This document shows positions 59,401 through 64,000 of a DNA stretch of 64,000 nt, piece after piece. This DNA is from Pseudoips prasinana. Lineage: Eukaryota; Arthropoda; Insecta; Lepidoptera; Nolidae. Every line of letters begins with the position of its first letter. The stretch's first letter is position 1. The stretch is from NCBI GenBank assembly GCA_951640165.1, contig OX621234.1:23378549-23442548 (forward strand), written 5' to 3'. The notes under the pieces were generated by a model. The model had not been told where the DNA came from and made no database searches. It was given only the letters and a program-made list of their open reading frames with translations. The position numbers and the translations under genes are program-made.

Positions 59401-61122
59401 TACGTATGTGAGTAATGTTTAAACCTTTTATCCTTCCTTTTATATAACACTAGTTAGGCTAGCTAGTTGTTTAATAATACATTTGAAACAGAACTACTTA
59501 TTACTATGGAAAGTCTCGAAACAAGAAAACCTCACTCGGCAATGTCGTTACCATCGAATTACCTCATAGGAACAAAGGTGTATACAAAAACTTAATTACT
59601 TGAGATGTAATAATTATGCAAATACGCTTCTTATTGCACTTGCGAAGGTTGGTACGAATGGACAAAAGTTACGACGAAGGCTGGACGAAACGTGACGATA
59701 CTAATTCATCTTCACACTCATTAACGTAATTTGTAATTATTTAAGAGCTTCATTGAATCGATTTTTAGCTTGATAGTATTACCAGACGTCTTCATTTCTT
59801 TGCACAATTAATTAAAATAATGTGTAACGGCTTGAGCCTTTTGGGATATTATTATAAAATAATAGGGTTTAAATAATAGGCCCGAAACTTATGTTGGCAC
59901 GCACACTTATCATGCACTAACAGTCCAATAGGCGTCGTATAAAAGAGACACATGACATTTTAATTTAAAAACAATTTAATGATTCTGGATACTTTGTAAA
60001 ATTGCTTAGGATTTCGAATGACCTGCTAATTAATTAATTCCTAAACGCAGAAATCCGCTTTAATGCGAATTAAACCCTAACGAATCCTAAATACCTTGAA
60101 AATCGATTACAAGCCCATGACGCAGAGAAGAATTAAATTTAATTGTCTTTTGTATCTAATGATATTCTACTGCAATCATATAATCGCTTGATTGAGATTT
60201 ATTGGAACGATGCCGTATTTAAAGGATTCGTCTACTACTAATAAAAAGCGAATTGCTAGGTAACATTAACAAATTAAAAGAACATTATGTACCTGTCTTA
60301 GTAACAGAAAATTTATCATAGTGTAAGTATTATTTAATTTCGTCAAATTATTTTTAAGAGAATAACTAATACGTTTAACAGAACATTTATAATAAATAGG
60401 TATTGAAAAAGAAGCACTCAATAAAAAAAACCCAGACGCAGAACAACCATATAAGGGTGACATAAAAAGTTAACCTGTTCGAAACACAAAAGCGCCTAGA
60501 AAGTACAAAGTAAGTTGTACGTAGCAAGGCTGCAAGGCAACAATCTTAACTAATGCCCCATACATCTAGAAAAATATGTTTTTAAAGACCTAAGCTGTCG
60601 AGCCATTGACACCATGAACCAGAACCAAAAAACGCTGACTAAACATGTAACAAACACGCTAACAATAGTGTTCGACAATGACATTTTATAAGCCATATTG
60701 TGTGTACATGACGGGAGCAATTTAGCGGTCAGCCTTGAACACCTCATTACGCCGATGACGGGGTAGGTCGGAAGTGAAAATCATCGAACATCATTCTGAA
60801 TGAAGCGCACTTTGTTATCGTGGGAACTGCGAAACAAACACAAATGTCAAATCACTTCAAAATTAAGCTTCTCGTTAACTTAATAAGCTGTATTTAACTG
60901 AATTCAATAGAGGGAGGTTATTAAATCGACTGTATGTTTGTGACTTGATTTCTTCGTTTTTTGAGTTTGATAATTCATCATTATTCGATGGGGAATGCTG
61001 TTATAATAATCTTAAATTTTAAAAACATTTTTCTAAATCTTATCTTAAAAGGAATAGTTGAAGTCTGTTGTATATTTTTAATAAAACTACACCAAAAGAC
61101 GTTTAGTTTATCTTGCCTTATA
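56481..61122. other. 4.6 kb of mostly unique AT-rich DNA
   Basis: The longest repeat-poor run in the window. A moderately GC-richer patch at 57070-57270 (CGTGCACACATAAGCGCTGC; TTGTGCCCGCCGGCCGTGC) has no recognised content, nor does 60735-60800. Open frames stay below 75 codons. Confidence 0.4.
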
Positions 61123-61276
61123 TGTTAAATGCCTCATCATCATATCAGCCGAAAATCCTCCACTGCTGGACAAAGGCCTCCCCCAAGGATCTCACCAATG
61201 GCCGGTCTTGTGATACCCGCATCCAGCGTAGGTATTCCCGCGACCTTTGCAAGATCGTCGGCCCACCTTGTTAAAT
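61123..61276 (-). mobile_element. RTE-like LINE tail with 8-bp TSD
   Basis: The insert 61131-61268 is flanked by TGTTAAAT (61123-61130 and 61269-61276). It has the same tail order as the other copies (ATCATATCAGCCGAAAATCC, CTGGACAAAGGCCTCCCCC, ATGGCCGGTCTTGTGATACC) but more differences, so it is either older or from a sister subfamily. Confidence 0.82.
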
Positions 61277-61966
61277 ATAACTGCAAGAAGAAGAATGATA
61301 ATTTAATAAAAAAATAGTTACAATTATTCTAAATTGGGTACTGATTGTCTTTTCGATATTAACCTAGTAATCTATAGTTAAAAGTAATATTTTTCCAACT
61401 TCAAGTTAACCTCACAGGAATAGTTCATCTTTTATAATTTTATACTTAACTAGAATCATATCAACAACTTTAAACTTATAATGAAAAAACCGGGCTATAT
61501 ACATATTTATGCTCTTATTGGAAATATGTGTAGACGTCAGCACAAATAGATCAGTAACTACCAAGAACTATAAAAATAAGGAAAACCACCTGTAACTATT
61601 ATTGTTGAGTGTTTTCAGAAACTGACATTTCTAGACCTTACCTACCATCATTTACTATTGTTTGGTCGACCTAATCTATAAGACGTGCCATTATGAGTCA
61701 CATGCGTGTTTCGAAATGCATTTCATCTCTATGTCACGTTCTAACGCTAACAACATTCTTGAGTTATGCACTTTTATGCAAATAGTCGGCAAACATACAT
61801 ACGGTTTGCTTTACAGATGGGGGTCACCATAACCGTTGCTGACACTTCATCCTTTCCGATAAACTCTAGCAACCCTGCGGCCTATCCATACAGTATTTTT
61901 TAAGCGCTGTCTAAGTGCATCACTCGATCCATCCTCAGTATAATAAGTATTATAGAAATTATCAAT
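61277..61966. other. AT-rich spacer with a MITE-end scrap
   Basis: TGTAGACGTCAGCACAAATAG at about 61530 resembles one terminus of the 140-bp MITE, but no second arm follows. Confidence 0.4.
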
Positions 61967-62035
61967 TATCTGGTTCCCAGCAGAGCTTATACTACTCTGA
62001 TTAGTTTGGGATCAGATGGTCGTTTGAAAATAATG
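61967..62035 (+). mobile_element. SINE family 1 tail fragment
   Basis: ATCTGGTTCCCAGCAGAGCT and TTAGTTTGGGATCAGATGGT mark the family's 3' end. A second, longer copy begins about 20 bp downstream in the same orientation. Confidence 0.65.
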
Positions 62036-62054
62036 TCGCAGGATACAAAAAAAA

Positions 62055-62260
62055 TGTTGGTTAATGTTGGCAAATGCTTGCCTATCTCGCCGCAGGTTGT
62101 GATGAACATGTCTGTTTGCCCTGAGTCTGGGTGTAATTATTTATACAAAAGAAAAGTAGTATATGTAGCAAGTATATCAGTTATCTGGTTTCTATAGTAC
62201 ACGCTGTGCTTACTTTGGGATCAGATGGGAATATGTGAATAACGTCCCAAAATAAAAAAT
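62055..62260 (+). mobile_element. SINE family 1, tandem second copy
   Basis: A head remnant (GTTGGTTAATGTTGGCAAATG, CTTGCCTATCTCGCCGCAGG) without an intact B box, then GATGAACATGTCTGTTTGCC, CTGAGTCTGGGTGTAATTA, TTATCTGGTTTCTATAGTAC and TTTGGGATCAGATGGGAATA. The deletion of the B-box region would silence Pol III initiation. Confidence 0.75.
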
Positions 62261-63787
62261 ATAAACGTTTATTTTAAGCAAACTATGAACGAATAAGGTT
62301 TGACTTTAAAAGAAAAATAAAACAGTAATGTTTATTGTATAAATAAAGTTCTACGTTGTATTTCTAACAAGTACGATATGAATATGAAAGACAAGTGCTG
62401 AATAAATATAATTGATTTCCTTCATCGTAATAAATGAAATAAACGATGGCCATCGCGCCGGGATGCTTCGGTATCGTGACTGGTTTCCGTGACGTTAGGT
62501 AGCTTAAGCCAACCATTTATTTAAGTTTATTCAGATTGTCATTGTCTAGTTGTTTAGATTATACTTGCATTATTTAAAGGCCACATTTATATTTATTTTA
62601 TGGCCTTCGACACTAACGTACATTTTTATTTAATTTCTTAGTATAAACTCATATATATTTCGATGAAAATGCCTTAAACTTGATCAACGGTGCAGCTGGA
62701 TTCTCTAGTTGTAATTCTCTCTTTTTATGAGACTCTAGCTTCGTTATAGCATTCTGTCTCCCGCTTTGCTCTGGGGGGAAGTGGAGCTATTCGTTTTCTA
62801 ACTCCTCGTTGTTTCTTTCTGATTAAATTCGTTGCGGGATCCCAAACAGTTCAAGGGATTCCCCGGGACATGCCTGAGCCTTACCATGTAAAGGTGATAA
62901 ACTTATATATATATATGTAAAGGTTTGTCGACTTGTATCAATACAGTGTAGTTAGGTGTATTGTTGTTAGCACTGGAAAAGATAAATACTACGGGCGAGG
63001 GGTGACATACTAAACCGTGGCCATGGTATCACGCTACGAGCGCTAAAATGACAAGTAGGTACGCTATGTTATAATTTTTCCAGTATCTTTAACAATATAA
63101 TATAACCTGCAATGTCTAGTGTAGTGTCGAATAACTGGCTACCGCTTTATACAACATCTGTTTCTGCAATTTAATTAAAATCGTTGTAAAGATCTTTTAA
63201 TTTATATTATACTGATATTGACCATAAAGTGGTTCTGCAAAAACTAGGATCTGAAATACGCTAATCAATATCCCCTACAATTGTTTCCAAAGATGGAACG
63301 GGCATATATACAGTAAAAGTGAAGCCGTGAACAATCGTGTTAAACGCACCCTCCGCCATCGCAGATGTACTCTAATAGTAATAGGCCTACTTTCTGTGAT
63401 AGTCATTAGTTTATCACCATTGGTTTAAAGCTTTTCTTCTAAAATTGACAAATTTATGAAATGAAGTTAATTGATTGCTGATTCCTCAGCGTACCCAAAT
63501 TATTCCGTGTTGTTACAAGTTCTTACGTAGTTCTATAACAGATAAAAAAGTTCTGCAAAAACATTATCGTCTATTTTAAAAAGAGGTTTATCTTCTATGT
63601 GTATGGCATATTAACTATTCGGATTGTAACAAAAACATACTGTTGTCTATTACATATAGAATCTTGTAATAAATTCGCCCTGCGTACATATTTATTTTCT
63701 TTATACAAACTTTATACTTTATACAAACAACGTTTGCGAACTACGATACCTTAAGTCTTAGTTAATGTATGACAAACATAAACCTCT
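62261..63787. other. AT-rich stretch, two GC-richer patches
   Basis: Patches at 62447-62510 (ATGGCCATCGCGCCGGGATG) and 62755-62880 (GCTTTGCTCTGGGGGGAAG; TTCCCCGGGACATGCCTGAG) have no recognised content. No coding or RNA feature was supported. Confidence 0.35.
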
Positions 63788-63792
63788 TCTCG

Positions 63793-63872
63793 TACAGTCA
63801 TCCGCTAATATGGGTAGTATACAAATACGCGTGTATTTGTATCTATACTACCTTTATTGGCGGATGACTGTA
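63793..63872. mobile_element. Tc1/mariner-type MITE, 76 bp, with TA duplication
   Basis: The element 63795-63870 begins CAGTCATCCGC and ends GCGGATGACTG, flanked by TA on both sides (63793-63794 and 63871-63872). A CAGT-like terminus in a duplicated TA is the hallmark of Tc1/mariner elements. Inverted similarity continues inward to GTAGTATACAAATACGCG, so nearly the whole unit is a hairpin, and pairing extends outward to TCTCG/CGAGA (63788-63877). Confidence 0.85.
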
Positions 63873-63877
63873 CGAGA

Positions 63878-64000
63878 AACCATGTTCTAAGATGACGTGC
63901 GCGACTTCAAACTAATGAAGATGTAACGTGCAGTACGGAAGTAGCAATGGGAACTAAGTAACCAAACAATAGACACCTGCCACCGTCATTATTCAGATAA
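63878..64000. other. Window end, nothing recognised
   Basis: No supported feature was seen. Confidence 0.4.

Overview
The window looks like a gene-poor piece of a lepidopteran (butterfly or moth) nuclear genome. The DNA is AT-rich, no open frame exceeds 200 codons from an initiator, and the recognisable sequence is almost all interspersed repeats. Several resemble repeats I know as typical of Lepidoptera: tRNA-headed SINEs with a GGTTCGATTCCCACCC B box, LINE tails encoding RPPTRWTDDL, short repeats ending in a hairpin plus CTAG, and a Helitron starting TCTATATATATAAAA. Species cannot be named from this. No host protein-coding gene, rRNA, functional tRNA or CRISPR array could be supported. The window is either intergenic or the inside of a very large intron; short exons below my detection limit could be present.

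Layout: 1-9.4 kb holds small hairpins, a (TA)45 microsatellite, one SINE and one Helitron-like repeat. 9.4-12.7 kb has a LINE tail with a perfect 13-bp target-site duplication, the first copy of a 140-bp palindromic MITE, and a LINE scrap between 23-bp inverted repeats. 14-22 kb is rich in SINEs, including a head-to-head SINE palindrome at 18.1-18.3 kb and two inverted copies of a composite repeat (family E). 23-27 kb is mostly unique, with two GC-richer blocks, one of which (26.8-27.0 kb) might be a 5' exon or promoter. 29.2-31.7 kb is a cluster built around a 550-bp inverted repeat, SINEs, a LINE tail and MITE copy 2. 35.0 kb has a complete 263-bp non-autonomous Helitron. 37.0 kb has MITE copy 3. 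38.9-40.0 kb is an intact-ended 1157-bp hAT element with a perfect 8-bp duplication and a coding remnant of the transposase C-terminus. 41-46 kb is SINE-rich. 47.7-48.7 kb is the 3' end of a Jockey-like LINE with a long open frame. 50.6-52.3 kb has a CTAG-ended repeat, three copies of a hairpin repeat and a second LINE tail with a 13-bp duplication. 53.4-56.5 kb has MITE copy 4, the fullest copy of SINE family 3, an 88-bp near-perfect hairpin and a dispersed repeat. The last 8 kb has a third duplicated-site LINE tail, a tandem SINE pair and a 76-bp Tc1/mariner-type MITE.

The only coding sequence with recognisable homology belongs to transposons: the hAT dimerisation domain, the Jockey reverse-transcriptase C-terminal half, and the last codons of an RTE-like reverse transcriptase. 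I did not find a new multi-gene system. What stands out is structural: perfect target-site duplications, several long inverted repeats, and MITE and hairpin families with multiple copies in one window.
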